NCBI GenBank assembly: GCA_964503595.1
Contig: CAZDAM010000059.1
Span: forward strand, 1-21,579
Reading direction: 5' to 3'
Length of the DNA: 21,579 bases
From: CAZDAM01 sp964503595
GTDB lineage: Bacteria; Muiribacteriota; UBA6191
Of this stretch, positions 1 through 6,740 are shown piece after piece. Under the pieces are notes generated by a model, which was given only the letters and a program-made list of their open reading frames with translations, was not told the origin of the DNA and did not search any database. A program made the translations under genes and the position numbers. Within the stretch, counting starts at the first letter, position 1, and the number at the start of each line of letters is the position of its first letter.

Positions 1-1297
1 TTTCCTGAAAAATTGCGCTGAATTCTTCAGCATCACCCTTTTGAAGTGCCTTGCCCACCTCGGTCATGGCATTCTGAGACTGGGTTTCGATGAACCAGGA
101 CTGAATGGAGTTTGTATAGACCCGCATGAGTTCGATATTGGGGATTTTCAGGGAAACCGTGCTGCACTCTTCTGTATGCTCAATCGCTATAGCCTTGAGA
201 TAGCCCGTCTGGTAGAGAAAATTCCAGAAATTCTCAGAGTGGCTTTCAAGATTCTCAAAGACAGCCTGTTCCTGAAGATTCACCGTAATACCGCCCCCGG
301 ACATCAGAATCTGGAGTTCCTTCTTGATGTCCTGATTGCTCTTCTTCAGCAAGGATTTTTCCATCTGCTGGCCACTGGTGTTGACCCAATACGGTTGGAG
401 TTTTTTGTTGTCCAAAAAACAGGAAATGGACCACGGGTTATAAATCGTTGTTTTTCCAAAGCAATACCCGTTATACCAGTTTTCCACATCCTCCAAATGA
501 GTGGATAAACCAAACTCTTCCAGGGCTTTCACCGTTTCTTCCTGGGTGAAACCAAATTGGGAGGAATAAACCCCAGAGGACACGGAATAAACCTTGAGAT
601 TATTCAGGCCCGTAAACATGCTCTCCTTGGAAATACGCAGGCAGCCGGTAAGGACGCCACGCCAGATATGAGGGTTGTCCTTAAACGCCGCCGAGAAAAA
701 ATTCCGGAAGAAGGAAATTGCTTCCTCCCAGTAGCCATGTTGCCAGGCTTCCTGTAAGGGGACGTCATATTCATCAATGAGAATGAGGGGCTTGATTCCG
801 AAGTTTGCATAGATTCTGGAAAGATTTGTAAGAAGGGTTACAAACTGTGAGTAGGTGCCTTCTCTTCGGACAATGGAACGAACTGAGTCAAGGGCGGCAT
901 TGGTCTCATTTTCAAACCCGGCAAGATGTTCTGATGCCAGGTGAATCAGATGTTCCTGTACCAGGCTTTCCAGCTCCTGCCAGTTTGTGGCCTTGCAATC
1001 CTTAAAGGTCAGGGCAATCACGGGGCGGCTGCCCTGTTGACTCATGGCTTCCTGATTCTGCCAGATTTTCAGGTTTTCAAAGAGCTTGCGGTTTTCCCCG
1101 GCATTTTTCTGATCAAAGAAATAGCGCAGCATGGAGAGATTCAATGTCTTTCCAAAGCGACGCGGGCGGGTGATTAAGGAGATTTCAGCTGATTCCTGCA
1201 GGAACTCCGCAATGAAGTCCGTTTTATCCACATAAAACAGGTCTGGATTAGAAACGATTCGCTGAAAGTCACTGCTACCAAGGGGGATTTTACGCAT
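1..1297 (-). CDS. AAA-ATPase-like / PD-(D/E)XK nuclease family protein, 3' end outside window
   Basis: The minus-strand frame stays open from ATG at 1297 to the left edge: 432 codons with no stop, so the C-terminus is missing. The translation has the hallmarks of the 'predicted AAA-ATPase' family (PF09820 type), usually joined to a C-terminal PD-(D/E)XK nuclease-like domain (DUF1703, PF08011). Seen directly: an N-terminal FYVDKTDFI segment (residues 21-29), the degenerate Walker A RPRRFGKT (44-51), Walker B LILIDEYD with acidic residues at 175-178, a TGCLRISKES segment, and WYNGYCFG followed by YNPWSI. Biological role is unsettled for the family; members are often present in many genomic copies. 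There is no Shine-Dalgarno before the ATG. Instead a perfect TATAAT ends 6 nt upstream, suggesting leaderless expression. The nuclease active site would lie mostly beyond the window, so its integrity cannot be judged. Confidence 0.93.
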   Translation of the reverse strand, partial: MRKIPLGSSDFQRIVSNPDLFYVDKTDFIAEFLQESAEISLITRPRRFGKTLNLSMLRYFFDQKNAGENRKLFENLKIWQNQEAMSQQGSRPVIALTFKDCKATNWQELESLVQEHLIHLASEHLAGFENETNAALDSVRSIVRREGTYSQFVTLLTNLSRIYANFGIKPLILIDEYDVPLQEAWQHGYWEEAISFFRNFFSAAFKDNPHIWRGVLTGCLRISKESMFTGLNNLKVYSVSSGVYSSQFGFTQEETVKALEEFGLSTHLEDVENWYNGYCFGKTTIYNPWSISCFLDNKKLQPYWVNTSGQQMEKSLLKKSNQDIKKELQILMSGGGITVNLQEQAVFENLESHSENFWNFLYQTGYLKAIAIEHTEECSTVSLKIPNIELMRVYTNSIQSWFIETQSQNAMTEVGKALQKGDAEEFSAIFQE

Positions 1298-1303
1298 GGA
1301 AAA

Positions 1304-1312
1304 ATTATAGCA
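1304..1312 (-). promoter_or_regulatory. Extended -10 promoter of the AAA-ATPase gene, leaderless arrangement
   Basis: On the minus strand the sequence reads TGCTATAAT, a perfect -10 hexamer (1304-1309) with a TGN extension. Only six nucleotides separate it from the ATG at 1297, so the expected transcription start falls on or next to the A of the ATG. A TTGTAA lies at 1324-1329 but with a 14-bp spacer, too short for a normal -35; the extended -10 may suffice. The same hexamer read on the other strand (TTACAA) is the candidate -35 of the divergent gene. Confidence 0.6.
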
Positions 1313-1323
1313 TGGGGCCTTTC

Positions 1324-1352
1324 TTACAACTCAGGGCAGAGCCTGTTAAACT
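1324..1352 (+). promoter_or_regulatory. Sigma-70-type promoter of the glutamine amidotransferase gene
   Basis: TTACAA (1324-1329), a 17-bp spacer, then TAAACT (1347-1352) preceded by TG and one base (extended -10). The expected start is near 1359, giving a leader of about 12 nt that consists almost only of the ribosome binding site. The hexamer matches are moderate but the spacing is ideal. Confidence 0.5.
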
Positions 1353-1359
1353 CCGCAGC

Positions 1360-1367
1360 AGGAGGGG
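1360..1367 (+). promoter_or_regulatory. Ribosome binding site for the glutamine amidotransferase
   Basis: AGGAGGGG a few bases before ATG 1371. It supports this ATG, which also places the catalytic cysteine at residue 2. Confidence 0.8.
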
Positions 1368-1370
1368 ACT

Positions 1371-2201
1371 ATGTGTCGCTGGATTGCCTATACCGGAAAA
1401 CCGATTTTTATGGATGGTCTGATTACCAGGCCTGCTCATTCTCTGGTTCGCCAGAGCCTCAATGCCCAGATGCATTTTCACAAGGATGGTTCACTCTGGG
1501 CCACCAATGGAGATGGTTTTGGGGTCGGGTGGTATGCCCAAAGAGATGAACCCGGCCTTTTCAAGGGTTCTGAGCCGGCCTGGAACAATGAGAATCTGCA
1601 TGAAATCTGCTCCCAGATTCAGGCCCACACCTTTATGGCGCACGTCAGGGCGAATACTTCCGGAGGTACTCAGCGAAGCAATTCCCATCCCTTCAAGCAT
1701 AAGAACTGGCTGTTTCAGCACAATGGCCATATTCGGGGGTTTGAAAAAATCCGCCGGGATCTGGTGATGGCCCTGACTCCGGAATATTTTGATGCCTTGA
1801 AGGGTGGCACGGACAGTGAAACCTTCTTCATGCTGGCTTTGATGTTCGGGCTTGAACAGGAGCCACGCAAAGCCATGCAGAAACTGGTTGATTTTCTGGC
1901 TCAGACCTGTGAGAAAGCCGGAATGGAAATGCGCCTGAACCTTTCGATTGCCATGAGCGATGGAAGAAGTCTTTACACCATCCGCTATGCCACCAATGAA
2001 GAGGCCAATACCCAGTTTTATTCCACGGATTCCAACTGCATGAAGGATGTCAGTGAGCATTGTGATGAAATGCCCTCGGATGGAATTGTGGTGGTTTCCG
2101 AGCCTCTGGACCAGCTGGGTACAAAATGGAATGAGGTACCCAAAAACAGCTTCCTGAGCATTTGCGATGGCCAGGTGAGCAGAGTTCCCCTGATGGATTG
2201 A
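1371..2201 (+). CDS. Class II glutamine amidotransferase (YafJ/GATase_4 type)
   Basis: A 276-residue N-terminal-nucleophile amidotransferase. Cys2 directly after the initiator Met is the expected nucleophile, exposed after Met removal, and it releases ammonia from glutamine. Seen motifs: MCRWIAY at the start, GDGFGVGWY (48-55), HVRA (91-94), NSHPF (104-108), QHNGH (117-120), and a GTDSE segment. The domain fills most of the protein and no synthase domain follows, as in stand-alone YafJ-like or EgtC-like members, so the ammonia acceptor is unknown. It sits 60 bp ahead of icmF on the same strand, but each gene has its own ribosome binding site and possible promoter, so co-transcription is not certain. 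EgtC function is unlikely because no other ergothioneine gene is nearby. Confidence 0.93.
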   Translation: MCRWIAYTGKPIFMDGLITRPAHSLVRQSLNAQMHFHKDGSLWATNGDGFGVGWYAQRDEPGLFKGSEPAWNNENLHEICSQIQAHTFMAHVRANTSGGTQRSNSHPFKHKNWLFQHNGHIRGFEKIRRDLVMALTPEYFDALKGGTDSETFFMLALMFGLEQEPRKAMQKLVDFLAQTCEKAGMEMRLNLSIAMSDGRSLYTIRYATNEEANTQFYSTDSNCMKDVSEHCDEMPSDGIVVVSEPLDQLGTKWNEVPKNSFLSICDGQVSRVPLMD

Positions 2202-2237
2202 TCTGGTCCTGACCTTTTTTTGACCCAAAAGGGAGGC

Positions 2238-2243
2238 TATACT
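2238..2243 (+). promoter_or_regulatory. Possible -10 box ahead of icmF
   Basis: TATACT (5 of 6 consensus) ends 18 nt before the icmF ATG, the same distance as the -10 candidate ahead of the glutamine amidotransferase. No good -35 exists at 17 bp (only a T run). A TTGACC at 2220-2225 is just 12 bp away, too close to serve. Weak call, raised mainly by the shared layout. Confidence 0.3.
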
Positions 2244-2250
2244 GGCCACC

Positions 2251-2257
2251 CGGAGGA
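2251..2257 (+). promoter_or_regulatory. Ribosome binding site that sets the icmF start
   Basis: CGGAGGA lies just before ATG 2262. The frame is open further upstream to a TTG at 2220, but that codon has no ribosome binding site and the extra 14 residues do not look like the family's N-terminus. Confidence 0.75.
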
Positions 2258-2261
2258 TTCC

Positions 2262-5200
2262 ATGAATTTGTACCAGCCTAAAAACAGAGTTCGTATTGTC
2301 ACTGCGGCCAGCCTTTTTGATGGCCATGATGCAGCGATTAATATCATGCGCCGCCTGATTCAGAAGGGTGGAGCTGAAGTCGTGCATCTGGGACATAACA
2401 TTCCTGCCCAGCAGGTGGTAGAAGCTGCCATTCAGGAAGATGCCCATGCCATTGCCCTGTCCAGTTATCAGGGTGGCCACATGGAGTATTTCAAGTACAT
2501 CCATGATCTGCTTCATGAGAAAGGCTGCGGGCATATCCGCATTTTTGGCGGCGGCGGCGGGGTCATTCTTCCTAAAGAGATTGAAGAACTCCACGCTCAT
2601 GGAATCACTCGGGTCTACAGTCCGGAAGATGGGCAGAAACTGGGGCTTGAAGGCATCATTTCTCACCTTCTGGAGAACTCGGACTATGATCTCAGGAAAC
2701 TTGAACTTCAGGTTCCTGAGCTTTCCCGCTCCGATGTTCTGGCAAGTCTGATTACCCAGCTTCAGGATGCCGGGGAATCGCAGAAGAACGAGATTCTGGA
2801 TTTCCTGAAAAAACATCAGAAGAACACTCCTGTTCTGGGAATTACCGGTACGGGAGGCTCCGGGAAATCCAGTCTTACGGACGAACTTCTGTGTCGTTTT
2901 CTGCAATATTTTCCGGATGTGAAAATCGGCATTGTCTGCGTGGATCCAACGCGTCAGAAAACCGGGGGAGCCCTTCTTGGGGATCGTATCCGCATGAATT
3001 CCCTAACCGGATCAAATACTTACATGCGCTCCATGGCGACCCGGCAATCCCAGAGTGCGCTTTCGGATCGGATTCGGGATGTTACCTCAGTCATGAAGGC
3101 GGCGGATTTTGATCTGATTGTGGTGGAATCCAGCGGAATCGGTCAGGGTGATACCACGCTGATGGATTTCTGCGATGCCACCCTTTATGTCATGACTCCG
3201 GAATATGGAGCGGCGACTCAGCTTGAGAAAATTGGCATGCTTGATGTGGCCGATTTGATTGCGGTGAACAAGCTTGAGAAAAGAGGGGGAGAGGACGCCC
3301 TCAGAGATGTGAAAAAGCAGGTGGCCCGCAATCGCGACATACCTCATGATGTGGATAAGGTTCCCGTTTTTGGAACCCAGGCTTCCCAGTTTGCCAATCC
3401 AGGTGTGACTTCTTTGTTTCTGGGGCTTCTGGACCTTTTTCACAGTCGTGAGTTTCTGAAGAACTTCGCCCGACCTTCCGAGCTTCTGGATGCTCCCAGT
3501 TATCGAAATGTAATTGTTCCGGCCCATCGTTCCAACTATCTGGGTGAAATCAGTGCGACCATCAGGGACTGGCACCGGGATACGGAAAAATTTGCTGAAT
3601 TTGCCTCCAGAAGGCAGAAGCTCAATGACGTGATTGAGATGGTTGGTCCCAATTGCGAAATGACCTACAAGCTTGAGGAAATGGAAAAAGGGCTTCCTAA
3701 AGAGGAAATGTCCCGTCTGGAAGAATTCCGGAAGCTTCAGAAGAATTATGATCCTAAGGCCCGGGTTTATCGCTATGAAGTCAGGGGCCGTACATTTGAA
3801 GTGGAACTGGTTTCAGAAACCCTTTCGGGGACGCCACTTCCCAAGGTGGCATTGCCCCATTATTCCGATGATGGCGACACTCTTCGTTATCTTCGCAAGG
3901 AAAATCTGCCAGGCTTTTTCCCGTATACAGCCGGAGTTTTTCCGTTCAAGCGTACAGATGAGGACCCCAAACGCCAGTTTGCCGGTGAAGGTGGCCCGAA
4001 ACGGACCAACAAAAGGTTTCACTACCTTTGCCAGAATGATGACTCCAAGCGTCTTTCCACGGCTTTTGATTCGGTGACGCTTTATGGTGAGGATCCCCAG
4101 ACCCGCCCGGATATCTACGGCAAAATCGGGGAGTCGGGAGTTTCCATCTGTACCTTATCCGATATGCAGGATCTGTATGATGGCTTTGATCTGACCCATC
4201 CCAATACATCCGTTTCCATGACGATCAATGGTCCGGCTCCGATTATCCTTGCGATGTTTTTGAATACGGCGATTGAACAGAAGCGTCAGGCTTTGGGGAT
4301 ATCTGCTTTTGGAGCGGATTACGAGAAACTTCGCGATGAGACCCTGAAGCAGGTTCGGGGGACGGTCCAGGCGGATATTCTCAAGGAAGATCAGGCGCAG
4401 AACACCTGTATTTTCAGTGTGGACTTTGCCCTGAAAATGATGGGAGACATTCAGGAATATTTCATTGAAAAACAGGTGAAGAATTTCTATTCGGTCTCCA
4501 TTTCGGGATATCACATTGCCGAGGCTGGAGCGAATCCGATTACCCAGGCCGCCCTGACGCTTTCCAATGGCTTCACTTTTGTGGAGTACTATCTGGCCCG
4601 GGGCATGAATATTGATGATTTTGCCGGCAATCTGAGCTTTTTCTTCAGCAATGGTATGGATGCGGAATACTCGGTGATTGGCAGGGTGGCACGCCGGATC
4701 TGGGCGATTACAATGGCCCGGAAATATGGTGCCAACGAGCGCTCCCAGAAGCTGAAATATCATATCCAGACTTCAGGCCGATCCCTGCACGCTCAGGAAA
4801 TCGATTTCAATGATATCCGCACAACCTTGCAGGCCCTTCTGGCATTGAATGATAACTGTAACAGTCTGCATACGAATGCCTATGATGAAGCCATTACGAC
4901 TCCAACCGAGGAATCCGTTCGCCGGGCGATGGCAATTCAGCTGATTATCTCAAGAGAGTTCGGGGTTTCCCGCTGCGAGAACAATCAGCAGGGAGCTTAT
5001 CTGATTGAGTGGCTGACGGATTGGGTGGAAGAAGCGATCTTAAAGGAATTCGACAAGATTTCGGAAAGAGGCGGGGTTCTGGGGGCCATGGAAACCCAGT
5101 ACCAGAGAAACCGCATCCAGGAAGAATCCATGCTTTATGAATCCCGCAAGTCTTCCGGGGAGCTGCCGATCATTGGAGTGAATACCTTTCTGCCGGATCA

Positions 5201-5453
5201 CAAGGCAGAAGATGCGCCGATTCCGGTAACTCGTGCGAGTTACGAGGAAAAGGATGATCAGATCAAACGCTTGGCTGTCTTTCAGTCCGAGCACCAGGAG
5301 CAATCGGCACAGGCTTTGAAAAAGCTTCAGGAAACGGCTCTTCGCGGGGAAAACATCTTCCGGGAGCTGATGGAATGCGTCAAGACCTGCTCACTGGGGC
5401 AGATTACCAATGCCCTGTATGAGGTTGGAGGACGCTATCGTCGCGCAATGTAA
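2262..5453 (+). CDS. icmF: Fused isobutyryl-CoA mutase IcmF (B12 domain, G-protein chaperone, mutase domain)
   Basis: A 1063-residue adenosylcobalamin-dependent acyl-CoA mutase with its chaperone built in. Domain order: B12-binding domain (about 8-135) with the DGHD motif, axial ligand His22, and a glycine-rich FGGGGG turn near 96; MeaB-like GTPase domain (about 185-420) with P-loop GTGGSGKS (196-203) and NKLE at 336-339 in place of the usual NKxD; a linker; then the mutase barrel (about 540-1063) with PYTAGVFPF (554-562), RQFAGEG (Phe573) and SISGYHIAEAG (His751). Phe in RQFAG, where methylmalonyl-CoA mutases have Tyr, favours isobutyryl/butyryl-CoA over methylmalonyl-CoA. The G domain is expected to gate cofactor loading using GTP. 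Length and order match the IcmF family. Branched-chain or butyrate metabolism is the likely setting; exact substrate is inference. Confidence 0.95.
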   Translation: MNLYQPKNRVRIVTAASLFDGHDAAINIMRRLIQKGGAEVVHLGHNIPAQQVVEAAIQEDAHAIALSSYQGGHMEYFKYIHDLLHEKGCGHIRIFGGGGGVILPKEIEELHAHGITRVYSPEDGQKLGLEGIISHLLENSDYDLRKLELQVPELSRSDVLASLITQLQDAGESQKNEILDFLKKHQKNTPVLGITGTGGSGKSSLTDELLCRFLQYFPDVKIGIVCVDPTRQKTGGALLGDRIRMNSLTGSNTYMRSMATRQSQSALSDRIRDVTSVMKAADFDLIVVESSGIGQGDTTLMDFCDATLYVMTPEYGAATQLEKIGMLDVADLIAVNKLEKRGGEDALRDVKKQVARNRDIPHDVDKVPVFGTQASQFANPGVTSLFLGLLDLFHSREFLKNFARPSELLDAPSYRNVIVPAHRSNYLGEISATIRDWHRDTEKFAEFASRRQKLNDVIEMVGPNCEMTYKLEEMEKGLPKEEMSRLEEFRKLQKNYDPKARVYRYEVRGRTFEVELVSETLSGTPLPKVALPHYSDDGDTLRYLRKENLPGFFPYTAGVFPFKRTDEDPKRQFAGEGGPKRTNKRFHYLCQNDDSKRLSTAFDSVTLYGEDPQTRPDIYGKIGESGVSICTLSDMQDLYDGFDLTHPNTSVSMTINGPAPIILAMFLNTAIEQKRQALGISAFGADYEKLRDETLKQVRGTVQADILKEDQAQNTCIFSVDFALKMMGDIQEYFIEKQVKNFYSVSISGYHIAEAGANPITQAALTLSNGFTFVEYYLARGMNIDDFAGNLSFFFSNGMDAEYSVIGRVARRIWAITMARKYGANERSQKLKYHIQTSGRSLHAQEIDFNDIRTTLQALLALNDNCNSLHTNAYDEAITTPTEESVRRAMAIQLIISREFGVSRCENNQQGAYLIEWLTDWVEEAILKEFDKISERGGVLGAMETQYQRNRIQEESMLYESRKSSGELPIIGVNTFLPDHKAEDAPIPVTRASYEEKDDQIKRLAVFQSEHQEQSAQALKKLQETALRGENIFRELMECVKTCSLGQITNALYEVGGRYRRAM
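2547..2561 (+). repeat. Short GGC triplet tract inside icmF
   Basis: Four GGC codons and a GGG encode five glycines (residues 96-100) of the B12-domain glycine turn. The tract is probably functional coding sequence; only its slippage-prone nature is notable. Confidence 0.6.
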
Positions 5454-5958
5454 TCTGCGACATGCCGGGGTAGGGGGAATCACCCTGCTCGCATCCGATG
5501 CGGGGCTGGTCAGCCTTGAGTTTTCCGGCCCCGCTCAGCCATTGGCACCGCTTGATTCTCCCTTGGAAGTTCTGGATAGTCCACACCATCCGATTCTTTT
5601 GCAGACGATTCGGGAATTGTCCGAGTATTTTCAGGGAAGACGACGTGAATTTCAGGTTCCCTTTGCCTACTCGGTGGGAACTCCGTTTCAACGCCGGATC
5701 TGGGACAGTCTGAAGGCCATTCCTTATGGAGAAGTTTTCACTTACGCCGAGCTTGCACTTCATGCGAACTCTCCCAAAGCCTTTCGGGCCGCCGGTCAGG
5801 CCAATGGCCGAAATCCCGTATCCATCATCATTCCCTGTCATCGGGTTGTCGCTTCCACTGGAATTGGTGGTTACACCAGCGGAATTGAGCGTAAAATCTG
5901 GCTGATGAGGCGGGAAGGGATTCCCATTCCCAAAGATGCGCTTCATCTGTTCCTCTGA
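5410..5958 (+). CDS. ogt: Methylated-DNA--protein-cysteine S-methyltransferase (O6-alkylguanine repair)
   Basis: A 182-residue suicide DNA-repair protein that moves methyl groups from O6-methylguanine (or O4-methylthymine) to its own cysteine. The acceptor is Cys143 in IPCHRVV. Upstream are the family's GTPFQRRIWDSLKAIPYGEV segment, AxRAAGQANGRNP and, after the active site, GGYTSGIERK. About 60 N-terminal residues form the usual poorly conserved domain. There is no Ada regulatory domain. The start is uncertain: ATG 5410 is chosen, ATG 5419 is possible, and neither has a strong ribosome binding site. The gene overlaps the end of icmF by 44 nt in another frame, which suggests translational coupling. 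Repair is not an obvious partner of acyl-CoA mutase chemistry. Confidence 0.94.
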   Translation: MPCMRLEDAIVAQCNLRHAGVGGITLLASDAGLVSLEFSGPAQPLAPLDSPLEVLDSPHHPILLQTIRELSEYFQGRRREFQVPFAYSVGTPFQRRIWDSLKAIPYGEVFTYAELALHANSPKAFRAAGQANGRNPVSIIIPCHRVVASTGIGGYTSGIERKIWLMRREGIPIPKDALHLFL

Positions 5959-5975
5959 AGAATGGGGAAGAGTGA

Positions 5976-6083
5976 ATGCTGCACCACGTTTCTTTTGCCG
6001 TCTCGGATCTTGAGAACTACGCAAGATTTTATGATGCTTCGCTTGGGGCACTGGGGTTTTTGATGCGGATATTCCGCATATAG
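5976..6083 (+). pseudogene. Truncated VOC/glyoxalase-family gene remnant
   Basis: A 35-codon frame starts at ATG 5976, 17 nt after the ogt stop, behind a GGGGAAGAG ribosome binding site. Its first 28 residues begin MLHHVSFAVSDLE, followed by a RFYDASLGALGF segment. That is the typical first strand and helix of the vicinal-oxygen-chelate superfamily (glyoxalase, dioxygenase), including the first metal-ligand His region. After GALGF the similarity stops abruptly (near 6060) and a TAG follows. Family members are normally about 115-140 residues, so roughly three quarters is missing. No later VOC segment, such as a second metal-ligand strand, is recognisable in any frame up to 6359. I read this as a decayed gene cut by a deletion or insertion at the repeats starting at 6058. 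It could still be translated as a short peptide. Confidence 0.7.
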
Positions 6084-6102
6084 CATCTAAAGTGCATCAA
6101 AA
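6058..6102. repeat. Nested inverted repeats at the VOC break point
   Basis: Outer arms TTTTGATGC (6058-6066) and GCATCAAAA (6094-6102) are a perfect 9-bp inverted repeat. Inside, ATGCGGA (6063-6069) and TCCGCAT (6073-6079) form a perfect 7-bp stem with a 3-nt loop. The two share ATGC, so they cannot both form. The arms end in A on the right and T on the left with no T run after, so this is not a standard terminator. Confidence 0.65.
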
Positions 6103-6103
6103 G
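6082..6103. repeat. 11-bp imperfect tandem repeat
   Basis: AGCATCTAAAG (6082-6092) is followed directly by TGCATCAAAAG (6093-6103), with 9 of 11 positions identical. Both copies contain GCATC, the complement of the left inverted-repeat arm. Confidence 0.55.
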
Positions 6104-6359
6104 TAGTATTTATTTACTGCATTTGGAGGGACTCCTTGGACTCGGAAAGGAGTCACACAGATGACTTAAAAGGCTAAAGAAATGAAGCAGCAGTCTTCTG
6201 TGTTCCACTGGATTGAAGGCTTCACCGAGAAAGCTAGAGTTCCGATATTCCCTTTTTTTAGGCAGTTTCCACCGGAAGGGAGAGCAGATGCACCTGATTC
6301 GGATTTATGGAATCTTGCCCACTGACTTTTGCGGGATGTTCTTGAGGCTTGAGGGTGTC
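6084..6359. other. Non-coding stretch without a recognisable gene
   Basis: About 275 bp between the VOC remnant and the membrane-protein stop codon. It holds the right arm of the repeat cluster, an 8-bp stem-loop at 6130-6154 and a T7 run at 6253-6259 without a supporting stem. A possible plus-strand frame with ATG at 6288 only continues as a shadow of the membrane-protein gene. I see no promoter or conserved RNA that I can name. Confidence 0.5.
6130..6154. repeat. Perfect 8-bp stem-loop
   Basis: GACTCCTT (6130-6137) pairs with AAGGAGTC (6147-6154) around a 9-nt loop. GGACTC also occurs twice directly (6129-6134 and 6138-6143). There is no T run after it on either strand, so it is not an evident terminator. 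It could be part of a small RNA or a protein-binding site. Confidence 0.45.
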
Positions 6360-6728
6360 TTAAAGAATTGCATTCACCACATTGCTGACCACACTGAGAA
6401 TCACGGCCACCATGACGGTTTCAGGCAGGGTTTTGATTTCAAAGTCCTCGATGATCTGATCCGCAATGTAAAGGGATGCAGTGGAGAGGATGGTGGTGAG
6501 GATGAACATGGTAACGGGCAGAATGAGCTCGGGCCCGATGAAGGGAATGGCTCCGCCAATCATGGCCGTAAGGGCAAGAACTGGGGAAGAGAAGATGAAC
6601 AGTACCGTCAGAATGATGACGTTGAGTACAGTCACTTTCATACATGAGGCAAAGCCCTTGCTGCGAACCATGGGAAGGTTCATGAGGACAAAAGGCTGAA
6701 CAATCAGAAGAGAGATTAAACCACTCAT
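6360..6728 (-). CDS. Small multi-pass membrane protein, perhaps phage-holin-4/YvlD-like
   Basis: A 122-residue protein starting at ATG 6728 behind AAGGAG. The upstream open frame to 6959 is rejected because it lies inside the dioxygenase gene. The sequence is strongly hydrophobic with about four membrane segments: roughly 3-18, 31-53, 66-91 and 103-122. Proline and glycine occur in the IPFIGPELILP turn (61-71). Loops are short and there are no catalytic motifs. Length and the last-half pattern (a helix, a short acidic EDFEI loop, then a helix ending VVSNVVNAIL) recall the phage_holin_4_2/YvlD membrane family, but that resemblance is weak and nothing else here suggests phage lysis. It follows the thiol dioxygenase by 10 nt with its ribosome binding site overlapping that gene's stop, so the two are co-translated. 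Confidence 0.75.
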   Translation of the reverse strand: MSGLISLLIVQPFVLMNLPMVRSKGFASCMKVTVLNVIILTVLFIFSSPVLALTAMIGGAIPFIGPELILPVTMFILTTILSTASLYIADQIIEDFEIKTLPETVMVAVILSVVSNVVNAIL

Positions 6729-6734
6729 AGAATT

Positions 6735-6740
6735 CTCCTT
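6735..6740 (-). promoter_or_regulatory. Ribosome binding site overlapping the dioxygenase stop codon
   Basis: AAGGAG on the minus strand, 6 nt before ATG 6728. Its first two bases belong to the TAA stop (6739-6741) of the upstream gene, a typical sign of translational coupling. Confidence 0.75.

Noticed and set aside
41..1177. Plus-strand frames of 155, 66 and 78 codons
   Set aside because: All lie antisense to the AAA-ATPase gene, which is open across 432 codons with intact family motifs.
2220..2243. TTGACC plus TATACT as a sigma-70 promoter for icmF
   Set aside because: The spacer is only 12 bp, too short. The -10 alone is kept as a weak candidate.
2220..2261. TTG start for icmF giving 14 more residues
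   Set aside because: No ribosome binding site at 2220; ATG 2262 has CGGAGGA just before it.
2547..2561. Frameshift-prone GGC tract as a phase-variation switch in icmF
   Set aside because: The glycines fall in the expected glycine-rich turn of the B12 domain and the units are triplets, so changes would not shift the frame.
1491..2906. A 471-codon open frame on the minus strand
   Set aside because: It runs opposite the amidotransferase and icmF genes, whose families are clear. Its translation is low-complexity and basic with no domain, as expected from antisense of biased codons.
6058..6103. An integron attC or Xer dif site
   Set aside because: No GTTRRRY-type core site and no dif-like 11-6-11 arrangement. 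The repeats are too short to name.
6058..6154. Rho-independent terminators after ogt and the VOC stub
   Set aside because: Neither hairpin is followed by a T run on either strand, and the T7 run at 6253 has no stem before it.
6213..6647. A 144-codon plus-strand frame, with a ribosome-site-like stretch before ATG 6288
   Set aside because: Most of it is antisense to the membrane-protein gene; the Asp/Glu/His/Gly-rich sequence is what the complement of hydrophobic codons gives.
6360..6728. A prophage lysis gene
   Set aside because: The holin-like resemblance is weak, and no endolysin or phage gene is nearby; it is coupled to a metabolic enzyme instead.
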